Part shown: piece by piece, positions 18,295 through 26,781 of the stretch
Numbering within the stretch: the first letter of the stretch is position 1
Layout of the letters: every line of letters starts with the position of its first letter
Source: Hoylesella oralis ATCC 33269
GTDB lineage: Bacteria > Bacteroidota > Bacteroidia > Bacteroidales > Bacteroidaceae
Length of the DNA stretch: 64,000 nt
Direction of reading: 5' to 3'
Assembly (NCBI RefSeq): GCF_000185145.2
Contig: NZ_GL833119.1
Location: 1,108,668-1,172,667, forward strand
Notes under the pieces: generated by a model
Databases searched by the model: none
Told to the model about the DNA's origin: nothing
Seen by the model: only the letters and a program-made list of their open reading frames with translations
Translations under genes and position numbers: made by a program

Positions 18295-19096
18295 TACACT
18301 TGTTTCGAGAATGAGGCCGGTAATACGTATCAGTAAAGGCGCTCTGTCGTTCTCGGTGGCAGATACTGCCACCGAAACACAGGTTGTCTACGAGCCTTAC
18401 GCCGTAAAAAGCGGCATGTCGATGGCGGCGAATTTGCGTGAAGCCTTTAATGAGAGCGAGTTGTTGATGCGCGGATATCAGCGGGCACAGGTAATGCTCG
18501 ATGCACCTGTGTTGATGGTTCCGGTGGAGGAATTTGATGAGAGTGAGATCGATATACTTTACAACCATGTTTTTTCGGGGCATGACTCGCAGGAGATATT
18601 GTATGCGGTTTTACCCAATCTGAATGCCGTTGCGGTGTTCTCTATCAATAAAGATCTGAAGTTAGTGCTTACGGATCATTTCGATGATGTGCACTTCTAT
18701 CCGCTCGTTCAGCCCGTTTGGAGCTACCTGCATAAGCGCAGTTTCATGGGTGGAAGGCGCAAGTTGTACGGATATTTCCACGATAAGAAGCTGGAAGTTT
18801 TCTGTTTTAATCATAATAGGTTCAGGTTTACCAACAGCTATGATGTATCCCATCCGCACGATGCCATATACTTTTTGCTCTATATATGGAAACTGTTGGG
18901 CTACGATGTGGAACATGATGAGATGCATCTTGTCGGCGATATCTCCGACGAACGCGAGGAACTCTTGCAACAATTGCGCCGTTATGTGCAGAAAGTTTAT
19001 GCAATCAACGCTTCTGCCGAGTTCAACCGTTCGCCCGTTACAGGCATTAAAGGAATGCCTTTCGATCTGATTACATTATTTATAAAGGGAAGATGA
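18269..19096 (+). CDS. DUF3822 family protein
   Basis: This is a 275-residue soluble protein of the DUF3822 family, found across Bacteroidetes, usually directly before rsmD as it is here. The opening (IRISKGALSFSVAD) and the later block GGRRKLYGYFHDKKLEVFCFNHNRFRFTNSY fit the family. The fold has been suggested to be actin/ASKHA-like, but no ATP motif is obvious. ATG 18269 overlaps the previous gene by 26 bp; a later in-frame ATG at 18311 is possible. The stop overlaps the rsmD start (ATGA), implying translational coupling. Function unknown. Confidence 0.78.
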   Translation: MIMQETGNSTLVSRMRPVIRISKGALSFSVADTATETQVVYEPYAVKSGMSMAANLREAFNESELLMRGYQRAQVMLDAPVLMVPVEEFDESEIDILYNHVFSGHDSQEILYAVLPNLNAVAVFSINKDLKLVLTDHFDDVHFYPLVQPVWSYLHKRSFMGGRRKLYGYFHDKKLEVFCFNHNRFRFTNSYDVSHPHDAIYFLLYIWKLLGYDVEHDEMHLVGDISDEREELLQQLRRYVQKVYAINASAEFNRSPVTGIKGMPFDLITLFIKGR

Positions 19097-19632
19097 GGGT
19101 AATTACCGGAATATATAAAGGGCGTCGTTTCGATATCCCGCGCACGTTCAAGGCGCGTCCGACGACCGATTTCGCAAAGGAGAACATTTTTAATGTGCTT
19201 AATGGTTACATCGATTTCGATGGTACAGCGGCGTTAGACCTGTTTTCGGGCACCGGAAGCATCACGCTCGAATTGCTTTCGCGTGGCTGTGCAACGGTCG
19301 TAAGCGTAGAGGCTGACCGCGATCATGCCGACTTCATTCGCCGCTGCGTGGATAAACTCGGAGCGGAAAATAGTCTGCTTGTTCGCGGTGATGCGTTCAG
19401 ATTTCTGAAATCATGCCACCAACAATTCGACTTTATCTTTGCCGATCCGCCTTATACATTGCCCCAATTGGCCGAAATTCCGGCGCTGGTATTCGAGCAT
19501 AACCTATTGAAAACGGGCGGTATCTTCGTATTCGAACACGGTCGGCAGGACGATTTTTCTAACGAACCCCACTTTATTGAGCGTCGTACCTACGGCAGTG
19601 TGAACTTTTCGTTGTTCGGTTTAACTGAATAG
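19093..19632 (+). CDS. rsmD: 16S rRNA (guanine(966)-N2)-methyltransferase
   Basis: RsmD methylates G966 of 16S rRNA in the 30S subunit using S-adenosylmethionine. The 179-residue protein shows the family opening MRVITGIYKGRRFDIP and the PTTDFAKENIFNVL block. The SAM-binding motif is DLFSGTGS (residues 49-56), and the catalytic motif IV is DPPY (118-121). The length matches the family. It is the last gene of the operon begun at 17818 and ends inside the left arm of a long inverted repeat. Confidence 0.94.
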   Translation: MRVITGIYKGRRFDIPRTFKARPTTDFAKENIFNVLNGYIDFDGTAALDLFSGTGSITLELLSRGCATVVSVEADRDHADFIRRCVDKLGAENSLLVRGDAFRFLKSCHQQFDFIFADPPYTLPQLAEIPALVFEHNLLKTGGIFVFEHGRQDDFSNEPHFIERRTYGSVNFSLFGLTE

Positions 19633-19741
19633 GAGATGAGGGATGAAGGAATAAGGATGAAAGATTGTTCGTTATTCTTCGTTATAAATTCGGCTGATAA
19701 ACGTTCATCTTTCATCCTTATTCCTTCATCCCTCATCTCCT
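19631..19741. repeat. Perfect 35-bp inverted repeat with 41-bp loop
   Basis: Bases 19631-19665 are the exact reverse complement of 19707-19741. The arms are purine-rich on one side (AGGAGATGAGGGATGAAGG...) and pyrimidine-rich on the other. The left arm includes the last two bases of the rsmD stop codon, and the right arm ends 5 bp before the cls stop codon. As RNA it would be a very stable hairpin terminating both convergent operons. It could equally be an inserted palindromic repeat. Confidence 0.9.
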
Positions 19742-19745
19742 ACCC

Positions 19746-21170
19746 TTACAACAAAGGAGACAATAAACGTGTGAGTGACTCCCACAGGCGTTGCAGGAAC
19801 GGGCGACGGGCTATGTCTGTAGGGCTGTCGATAAGGTTGCATAGCTCTTGATCAGCAAGGAATATCTGCTTGAATCTTAATGCCATATCTCTGTCATAAA
19901 AGAAGATATTCGACTCAAAGTTATTCTCAAAGCTTCGAAAGTCTACGTTCGTACTCCCGCAGGTGCACAAACTGTCGTCGGCAACCAGTAATTTTGAGTG
20001 ATTGAACCCCGCCTTGTAGAGATAAACCTTTACGCCTGCTTCGAGGATATTCATAATGTATGAGCGGCTTGCCCATTCCACCAATCGGGCGTCGGTGTGC
20101 AAAGGAACCATCAATCTTACATCTATACCGGTGAGAGATGCCGTACGCATGGCAAATAGGATAGGCTCCGTGGGCAGGAAGTAGGGCGACTCCATGAAGA
20201 CATAATGCTTGGCTTCGAGCAATACTCTTACGTAACCTTGCATGATATCGGGCCATGGAGAGATGGGACTACTAGTAACTACCTGCGCTATACAGTCGTT
20301 TACGACCGACGTATTGGCTTCGGGATAGTATTTGCGGTCGGATATAAGCGTGCGATCCACGAAATACCAGTCGACAAGGAAGGCACGCTGTATGGAATAG
20401 ACAATGCCTCCGGTGACGCGAAGGTGGGTGTCTCGCCATGATTGACGGGGGGTACCTTTCACGTAGCGCAGGGCTATGTTCATGCCACCTATAAAACCTA
20501 CCTTGCCATCGATTACGCAGAGTTTGCGATGGTTGCGGTAGTTAACCTTGCCGGTAAAGGCGGGGAAGCGTACCGGAAGGAATGAATGTACGTCTATTCC
20601 GGCATTTCTCATGCGTTCGAAGAAACGGTTCGACACCCGCCAACAGCCCACATCATCGTAGATGAAGCGCACTTCGATGTCTTCGCGTGCCCTATCTATC
20701 AGCGCATCAGCTACCAATCGTCCGAGCGGATCATCAGCTATAATGTAAGTATCCAGATGAATGTGATGCTTAGCCTTACCGATTTCGCGCAGCAGACCGA
20801 GGATGAAGTCGTAGCCGTTAGTATAAATATCGGCCTCATTATCTTTGAATGGCAGCGACATACTTTGGTTGGCGAAGAGTTTCATCAGTGCTTTATGGGT
20901 ATCAGGCAGGCGCAGATTGCGTTGTTCGGCAAACTCCAACATCGAACGTTTAGACAGTTGATCGAGCCTGCGTTGGCTGATATAGCGCTCTTTGCGTGTG
21001 TTCTGTCCGAAGAAGAAGTAGAAGATAATACCTACAACAGGTACGAATATAAGCACCAACATCCATGCCATGGTCTTTTCGGGCTGCCGGTTTTCCATGA
21101 GAATGCGCACCACTGTGGCAATTACAATGATGATGTAGAGGGCAAATATTATCCAATGTGCGTAGATCAT
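19746..21170 (-). CDS. cls: Cardiolipin synthase
   Basis: Cls joins two phosphatidylglycerol molecules into cardiolipin at the inner membrane. Two N-terminal membrane helices (about residues 4-24 and 33-54, the second ending YFFFG) are followed by two phospholipase-D HKD motifs: NHRKLCVIDG (H214, K216) and NHSKLLVADD (H391, K393). At 474 residues it matches bacterial ClsA. It starts 5 bp after the stop of the preceding minus-strand gene, so the two are probably co-transcribed. Confidence 0.94.
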   Translation of the reverse strand: MIYAHWIIFALYIIIVIATVVRILMENRQPEKTMAWMLVLIFVPVVGIIFYFFFGQNTRKERYISQRRLDQLSKRSMLEFAEQRNLRLPDTHKALMKLFANQSMSLPFKDNEADIYTNGYDFILGLLREIGKAKHHIHLDTYIIADDPLGRLVADALIDRAREDIEVRFIYDDVGCWRVSNRFFERMRNAGIDVHSFLPVRFPAFTGKVNYRNHRKLCVIDGKVGFIGGMNIALRYVKGTPRQSWRDTHLRVTGGIVYSIQRAFLVDWYFVDRTLISDRKYYPEANTSVVNDCIAQVVTSSPISPWPDIMQGYVRVLLEAKHYVFMESPYFLPTEPILFAMRTASLTGIDVRLMVPLHTDARLVEWASRSYIMNILEAGVKVYLYKAGFNHSKLLVADDSLCTCGSTNVDFRSFENNFESNIFFYDRDMALRFKQIFLADQELCNLIDSPTDIARRPFLQRLWESLTRLLSPLL

Positions 21171-21175
21171 AGCTA

Positions 21176-22879
21176 TTATTTCGCTTCCTTTTTCTTCTGT
21201 ATATAAGCTAATTCATGTATTGCAAAGTCTGCATTTTCGGGCTCATCGATCATTTTGCGCAGCATTCTTTCGGCCTCATCGTAGCTCTTTCTTTCCACAA
21301 GGATATAGGCCTTGCGCCTCTTCAGAAAGTTCCTGAAAGGTTCGAAATAGTTTTTCACCTTTTCTTTTTCGGGTAAATTGGAGAGCTCTTGCAGCAGTCC
21401 TTCGATGATACCGTAGGCGCGCAGGTCGCCTCCATTTACCATACAATTGATATATTCCTCGGTATAAATGATGTTATGCAGCGGAAGAAGCAGTTCTAAA
21501 TAGTAATATGAGCGGTCGTATTGGTGCAGGGCGTTGTAACAGTAGCCTATCATATAGCTCACTTCAAAGAAGTATTGCTGCATTTCGGGTTGCTGTTGCG
21601 GCAGATACTGCTGCAATGTGTGATATACATATTCCAAGAGTGCAACCGCTTCTACAAAGCATTTTCGGTTAAAGAGCATCTTTCCGCGATAAAGATAATA
21701 TCCCATTTGCGGATTTACACATGCCACGAGCAGGCGTTCTTCGTCTGTAAGACTGTCGATACCTTCGTGCCCGAGTTTAGCCATAGCTTCTTTCCACAGA
21801 TAACGAAACTCATCGGTACGCCTCTGAGCCGGCCTGAGATCGTGCGCTGCGAGTGTACTCAAAGCGATGGTTTTATTATTGTCGGTGCCTACAGGATTTG
21901 CTTTTTGCGCCGACAGAGGCAACTGGGTAACGGTTATGCGGTAATAAAGAGTGCGTTCGTCTCCCTGTTCTGCCGACAGATGAATGATGAGGCGTCGTTC
22001 TTTTTCAGCCATGATACGGTCGAAATACGACAGGAAGAGCGTGGCCGTGCGGTGCACGAATTTGCCTTCGGCGATAAGTTCGGCCGAGAGTTCCAGCTCG
22101 CTTATCCTGTCGGCATCTACTTTCCGTACGTTGCGGTCGTCGGTAACGACGGTCATACGTATGGGAAGAAAGTGCGATATACCCAATGCCTTGGCAAACA
22201 ATCGCTTGATGGTAATACCCTCGTCGGGCTGTTCGCGCCACTCGGAGCCTGTTTCTTGGTGCAGCATTTCCTGTTCGCGTACCAGATAAATGTTGCGCCC
22301 GATATCCATACCGGTTCTTTCTATATCTGTAAATCCGATTGTTTCGGCATCTTTTATCATCTCTTCGAACCGCTTGACGAATACGTTTTTCCATAGGAAC
22401 ATGTCCTCCATCGTTCGTTTAAGCAACAAAGAAGACGTGATATCGTTCAGCAGCAGGCCCGATACTATATGTACGTATGCCGTGCCGTTGGCGTTTTCGA
22501 TGGTATAGATGATGCGACAGTTATCAGTATTCAAGTTGCATTGATTGCAAATGTTGCGCATAAGTTCCAGCTGTTCGGCATGAACAGAATAGATAGACAG
22601 GTAAGATAGCCGTGCAAAAGGTGAGTTCTTGTTAAGACGAATGCGGAACGAACCGCCTTGATATTCGTAATCAGCAAAGGTATCTTCGTTTTCTTTCTTC
22701 CATACAGGCTTACAGTTGAGTGTGCGCAACGCCCTTCTGATGATGCGGCGATTATCGTTCGGCGAGTTCGAATAACGGTTCTGCTTGGCACGGAGATAAC
22801 CCTTCCAAACAAAATACGATGCCAATGTAGCAAAAGCACACACCGTACAAATCAATAGCATCAGTTCGATGTAACCCAT
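21176..22879 (-). CDS. Membrane-anchored protein with a TPR-like C-terminus
   Basis: The 567-residue protein has one N-terminal membrane helix (residues 4-26), so most of it lies on one side of the membrane. The middle (about 40-360) is a mixed domain I do not recognise. The C-terminal third is helical with TPR-like spacing: the segments YYLYRGKMLFNRKCFVEAVALLE, SYMIGYCYNALHQYDRSYYYLE and AYILVERKSYDEAERMLRKMI are three candidate repeats. That suggests protein-protein contacts. It is followed after 5 bp by cls, so a link to envelope or phospholipid biology is plausible but unproven. Confidence 0.65.
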   Translation of the reverse strand: MGYIELMLLICTVCAFATLASYFVWKGYLRAKQNRYSNSPNDNRRIIRRALRTLNCKPVWKKENEDTFADYEYQGGSFRIRLNKNSPFARLSYLSIYSVHAEQLELMRNICNQCNLNTDNCRIIYTIENANGTAYVHIVSGLLLNDITSSLLLKRTMEDMFLWKNVFVKRFEEMIKDAETIGFTDIERTGMDIGRNIYLVREQEMLHQETGSEWREQPDEGITIKRLFAKALGISHFLPIRMTVVTDDRNVRKVDADRISELELSAELIAEGKFVHRTATLFLSYFDRIMAEKERRLIIHLSAEQGDERTLYYRITVTQLPLSAQKANPVGTDNNKTIALSTLAAHDLRPAQRRTDEFRYLWKEAMAKLGHEGIDSLTDEERLLVACVNPQMGYYLYRGKMLFNRKCFVEAVALLEYVYHTLQQYLPQQQPEMQQYFFEVSYMIGYCYNALHQYDRSYYYLELLLPLHNIIYTEEYINCMVNGGDLRAYGIIEGLLQELSNLPEKEKVKNYFEPFRNFLKRRKAYILVERKSYDEAERMLRKMIDEPENADFAIHELAYIQKKKEAK

Positions 22880-22984
22880 GTTTCAGCCTTGTAATTCTTG
22901 TCTTCTTATGCTCTGTAGCTTTGTTTTGTTATGAAATCCGAATGTAGAAGTAACGACAATAAGCATCCTGCCGCCCTGTTATTT

Positions 22985-24292
22985 TTATTTCACTGTGAGT
23001 TCGACTACGCAATCTATATCTTTCGGCACCGACGGGAGCTCTATCGTAATGCCGTATTTACTGCGTGTAAAGTTCACTTTCGTATGGTTATTGAACATTA
23101 CGGCATTGGTTATTTTCGAATTGTCGACCGGAAGAAACAGTCCTTTATCCTGCAAATTCAGTATATGTACATACAGTTTATTGCCCTTTTGCGTACTAAC
23201 TCCCCATTCATGCGGTGCTATAATGCCTCCACGGGTGCCGTATATGGTTTCGCCGTATGTACTCATCCATTTGCCTATCTCGCCGAGGCGTTGCGCTGCA
23301 GCGGCAGGTAATTGCCCGTCGGGTTGCGGCCCTATGTTCAATAACAGGTTGGCATTTCGCCCTGCGGCACGCACAATAAGGTGGATAAGTTCCTTAGATG
23401 TTTTGTACAGACTATCGGTAATGTTGTATCCCCAACACCTGCTCATGGTCTCACATGTTTCGAGTGGCAGGGCGCTGATGCCGTTCTTGCCCGAATATCC
23501 GGCCTTGTTTTCGCCGGGAAGGTCGCGTTCGAATATCTGTATATCCTCTCCCTCGAACGGTACTTCGTGATGGTTATTGCCGATGAGGCATGCAGGTTGC
23601 AGTTTGTGGATTAACTCATATTGTTTGCCGAGCTGCCAGTCGAAAGGCTTATCATCACTGTCATGATCCCAAAAACCGTCGAACCATATCGCACCGATAG
23701 GCCCGTAGCCGGTTAAAAGTTCCGTAAGTTGTTTGTTCATAAAGGCATAATAACTGCGCCAGTCTTGCCTGTTAGCCGGTCTGCCGAGCCATCTGCCGGT
23801 CCTACCGAGCGGGTAATCGAGCCTATGCCAGTCGAGATGCGAGTAATAGAAGTGCAGTGAGATGCCCTCGCGTCGGCAGGCCGTTGCCAGTTCTTTCAGC
23901 ACATCGCGCCCGAAAGGTGTAGCATCAACGATGTTATATCCGTCGGATTTCGTGCCGAACATAGAGAACCCGTCGTGGTGTCGCGCCGTTATGGTGATGT
24001 ACTTCGCACCGGCTGTTTTGATTGCCTTTACCCATTCGTCGGCATTGAACTTAGAAGGATAAAAGCCGCCGGCAAGTTTCGAATACTCTATATAGTTGAT
24101 ATTCCGGTTGTTCATCACCCATTCGCCCTCGCCGAGCATGGAATATATTCCCCAATGAAGGAATATCCCGAACTTGTTGTCTTGAAATTTGTTGCGGGCA
24201 TCGATGTTTCCCGTTGCGGGCAGGTAACCGTTCTGTGCACCCCCTGCAATGCTCATAAGCAAGACGACAATAGTTGGTATGAATTTTTTCAT
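22985..24292 (-). CDS. Exported GH29 alpha-L-fucosidase
   Basis: The predicted enzyme removes alpha-linked L-fucose from glycans such as mucin or milk oligosaccharides. A signal peptide (residues 1-19) precedes a GH29 catalytic barrel. KFGIFLHWGIYS, ITARHHDGFSMF and the nucleophile region GAIWFDGFWD (D205 as likely nucleophile) are diagnostic. A small C-terminal beta domain follows from about residue 350. The length of 435 residues is typical. No Sus-like genes are adjacent, so it stands outside a polysaccharide locus. Substrate linkage cannot be read from the sequence. Confidence 0.93.
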   Translation of the reverse strand: MKKFIPTIVVLLMSIAGGAQNGYLPATGNIDARNKFQDNKFGIFLHWGIYSMLGEGEWVMNNRNINYIEYSKLAGGFYPSKFNADEWVKAIKTAGAKYITITARHHDGFSMFGTKSDGYNIVDATPFGRDVLKELATACRREGISLHFYYSHLDWHRLDYPLGRTGRWLGRPANRQDWRSYYAFMNKQLTELLTGYGPIGAIWFDGFWDHDSDDKPFDWQLGKQYELIHKLQPACLIGNNHHEVPFEGEDIQIFERDLPGENKAGYSGKNGISALPLETCETMSRCWGYNITDSLYKTSKELIHLIVRAAGRNANLLLNIGPQPDGQLPAAAAQRLGEIGKWMSTYGETIYGTRGGIIAPHEWGVSTQKGNKLYVHILNLQDKGLFLPVDNSKITNAVMFNNHTKVNFTRSKYGITIELPSVPKDIDCVVELTVK

Positions 24293-24321
24293 GCTTTGGT
24301 AACGGTGTTGAAGTATATCTG

Positions 24322-24352
24322 CAAAGATAACGATTATTATCGGAATTGCAAC
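24322..24352 (-). promoter_or_regulatory. Promoter for the fucosidase gene
   Basis: On the minus strand GTTG (24349-24352) is followed after 19 bp by TATCTTTG (24322-24329), a full match to TAnnTTTG. It lies 30 bp upstream of ATG 24292. Confidence 0.55.
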
Positions 24353-24620
24353 ACCACAGGCACTTTTTTACTTCACTCTAAAGGGTTTGCTGCTTAAATA
24401 TTTATTATTCGGTTGGGTTGCAGAGGAGGTTTGGCGGTGCTTATTTGCAGGTTTACCGTGAACGAAGCATGCCTCGTGCCGTGATACACGGTACATCTGT
24501 TGTCGACAAGCGGGCTTTATACGAGCTTTATATTATATATGTATGCACGATAGAAACTACTTTTAATGTGAACGAATCGTAAATATTTATATGAAAAAAT
24601 GTGAAAAAATCAGGCGTGTC

Positions 24621-24653
24621 TTTAGTAAGAACGAAAGTATTATCTTATCTTTG
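24621..24653 (+). promoter_or_regulatory. Promoter for the small-peptide/fimbrillin-like pair
   Basis: TTTA (24621-24624), 21 bp, then TATCTTTG (24646-24653). Transcription from about 24660 leaves a leader of about 235 nt before the small gene at 24895. I see no recognisable riboswitch in that leader, and no gene in the rest of the 24293-24894 gap. Confidence 0.55.
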
Positions 24654-24894
24654 CAGCGCAATTATTTAGGAAACTTCGGTATTTTATGATTAGGATAACA
24701 CCGTTTGTGCAAATGAACAGTTGCAGATTTCCGGTAATTAACGAATTCTGGTATCGGCATGCAGTTAACCCAAAGGTATGTTTAACGAACCAATGATTTT
24801 ATAACAACGATTATCATGCCATAAAAAGATGTATCTGTCTTATACCGAATTAACATTATGAATTAATATTACTTTAAAATTTTTATGTACAAGT

Positions 24895-25056
24895 ATGAAG
24901 GCTAATTATGTAAAACCACAAGTGAATTCATTATCTGTAAAATCTCAATTGCTGGCAGGCAGCAATCCTAAAAATAAGGGGCAGCTTGGCGATTATGAAG
25001 AAGGAGAAGACTTGGGAAGTGATGATATGAATGCTAAAACAAATTTTATTTATTGA
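24895..25056 (+). CDS. Small 53-residue peptide gene before the fimbrillin-like gene
   Basis: This 53-residue open frame begins MKANYVKPQVNSLSVKSQLL and ends FIY. The opening resembles small Bacteroidales proteins that start with an MK..Y..P.V motif and then a hydrophobic stretch before LLAGS or LAASS. The second half is acidic (GDYEEGEDLGSDD). No signal peptide or transmembrane segment is present. Its stop lies 2 bp before the start of the fimbrillin-like lipoprotein, so both should be on one message. Function unknown; secreted-peptide or leader-peptide roles are possible. Its size makes it easy to miss. Confidence 0.62.
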   Translation: MKANYVKPQVNSLSVKSQLLAGSNPKNKGQLGDYEEGEDLGSDDMNAKTNFIY

Positions 25057-25058
25057 TT

Positions 25059-26531
25059 ATGAAAGCAAACAAGACAAATTTATCGGTTTTATTCGGAACA
25101 TTGCTATGTGTTTCTGCATGCACGGGAATTAACGATATCGGTAACGATAGGGCGGATAAAGGCGGACAACCGAGCAAGATAGTAACATTAAAGGCTATGA
25201 TGCCCGATCTTAGCACGCGCACTATTTTCAAGGATGAGCAAGGGAAAACGCTGAAAGTAGGATGGGGTAAGGGCGACAAGATACGTGTTTCGCCCCTGAA
25301 CGGTGCCCCTTCTTCGATTTTCTCTGCACCGGCTGACGCAAGTGGAAAGCTTGCTACCTTCACCGGAACGTTCGATCAATCTGCACAGGTGAATAAGATA
25401 TGTGCCGTATATCCCGCTACAATGCCCGAAAGTGATGACAGATGGGCGGTTATGAACGTAGACTATTCTTCGCAGGAGGGCTCTTTGGATTACATACAGG
25501 AGCATGCCATGATGACTTCTAAGATGGATTACCAACCCGAAGGCAGCAATCTTCTGCAATTCAAGAACGAGGCTGCCATCGTTAAGTTTACGATAAAGAT
25601 GCCTAAAAAGGATGAACAAAATCCCTTGTTGCCAACAGAAGACAAGATTAGTTCTGTGGTAATAGCCACTCCGTTGGCGCAAGGAGAGAGCGTAGCAGAT
25701 AATAATTTGGTGCATAGCCGTAAGTGGAACGGGCTTTACAATACGTGGAGTTCGGATGGAAAAGGGAACATGTTGATTAAGTTTGCTGAAGATGTAACGT
25801 TCGATATGGGGCATCCTATCGTAGGATATGCTATGATTCTTCCGCAGAAGTTGAAAGATGGACTTGTCATATCTGCACGTGGTAAGCGCATGAATTATTC
25901 TATCTCTACGAAACCCAATGTCGATCTACAGGCCGGAAAGATATATCGTATCGCAAAAACAGCTACTCCCTTGCACCTGTATTACCAATGGGATGCATAC
26001 AGTCCTTATGTGAAAGGTAACAGCAGTAAGGAGTATTTTCATGAAGGAGGCGAGGGATATAACCGCGCTTGCAGTACTCCGGAGCACTCTTGTAAGGAAT
26101 GTCCTACTAAGGAACAGATATTGATGTATCTCGGTACCAATGATTTATATTATAGCAATGGGGTAGGTATTTATGCCAATACAAAGGGACTTTGGCTGCC
26201 TAAACGGCAGTATATCGAAGGGTTCGATGCAGGAACAGCTAAAAAAGTTGATATGAAAGACAATGAAAGCAGTAATGATGTCTACCCGAAGACAGAGCGG
26301 CCAAGCGATATAAGCAAATACTTTTTCCTCCCTGCAAGCGGCTGTTATGAAGATAACGACCTTATTCTAAAGGAACGAGGAGGCCATTATTGGGCGAGTA
26401 CTTGTTATCCTTATGCCGACGGATATGCCTTCTTTCTCGAGTTCGACCTTAGTGGAGACAACACAACTGCCTTTGCCGGCTTAAGAAAAGCACCCAAAGC
26501 CTTCGGGCATTTTGTATGGAAAGTGGAGTAA
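25059..26531 (+). CDS. Fimbrillin-family (Mfa-like) lipoprotein with FISUMP-like C-terminus
   Basis: The 490-residue protein has a lipoprotein signal peptide with lipobox VSAC (cysteine near residue 21). The middle resembles fimbrillin/Mfa-like domains: KGDKIRVSPLNG, a TGTF block followed by KICAVYP, and later YAMILPQKL with a QAGKIYRI ending. The C-terminal 180 residues, with SKYFFLPASGCY and GGHYWASTCYPYADGYAFFLEF, look like the FISUMP-type module common in secreted Bacteroidetes proteins. It could be a fimbrial or surface-adhesin subunit. ATG 25059 is used rather than the upstream TTG at 25053, which overlaps the small gene's stop. Confidence 0.75.
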   Translation: MKANKTNLSVLFGTLLCVSACTGINDIGNDRADKGGQPSKIVTLKAMMPDLSTRTIFKDEQGKTLKVGWGKGDKIRVSPLNGAPSSIFSAPADASGKLATFTGTFDQSAQVNKICAVYPATMPESDDRWAVMNVDYSSQEGSLDYIQEHAMMTSKMDYQPEGSNLLQFKNEAAIVKFTIKMPKKDEQNPLLPTEDKISSVVIATPLAQGESVADNNLVHSRKWNGLYNTWSSDGKGNMLIKFAEDVTFDMGHPIVGYAMILPQKLKDGLVISARGKRMNYSISTKPNVDLQAGKIYRIAKTATPLHLYYQWDAYSPYVKGNSSKEYFHEGGEGYNRACSTPEHSCKECPTKEQILMYLGTNDLYYSNGVGIYANTKGLWLPKRQYIEGFDAGTAKKVDMKDNESSNDVYPKTERPSDISKYFFLPASGCYEDNDLILKERGGHYWASTCYPYADGYAFFLEFDLSGDNTTAFAGLRKAPKAFGHFVWKVE

Positions 26532-26707
26532 TACCATTGTAATCAGACCGATAACATGAATGCCTTGCAGGGCATATCGAGATATCTGATGGTGCAAGTC
26601 GGCCTGTATGCTGCAGGCGAAATATCGTTCGAGGTCTGACAGACGATATTTCTATTGCCGACAGAAGGGCGGTATAAAAGGCTTACATAGTACGGATATG
26701 TGCAATA

Positions 26708-26756
26708 AAAGGTGCTTCTATGGGCGACAGGATTATGAGCCCGAAGAAGCACCTTT
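26708..26756. terminator. Bidirectional terminator between the fimbrillin-like gene and dnaG
   Basis: A perfect 12-bp stem (AAAGGTGCTTCT at 26708-26719; AGAAGCACCTTT at 26745-26756) with an inner GGGC/GCCC extension. It is followed by ATTTTAT on the plus strand and TTATTG on the minus strand. It lies between two convergent genes. The rest of 26532-26781 shows no other gene. Confidence 0.75.
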
Positions 26757-26781
26757 ATTTTATGGCTGCGCTGCAGCTTGT

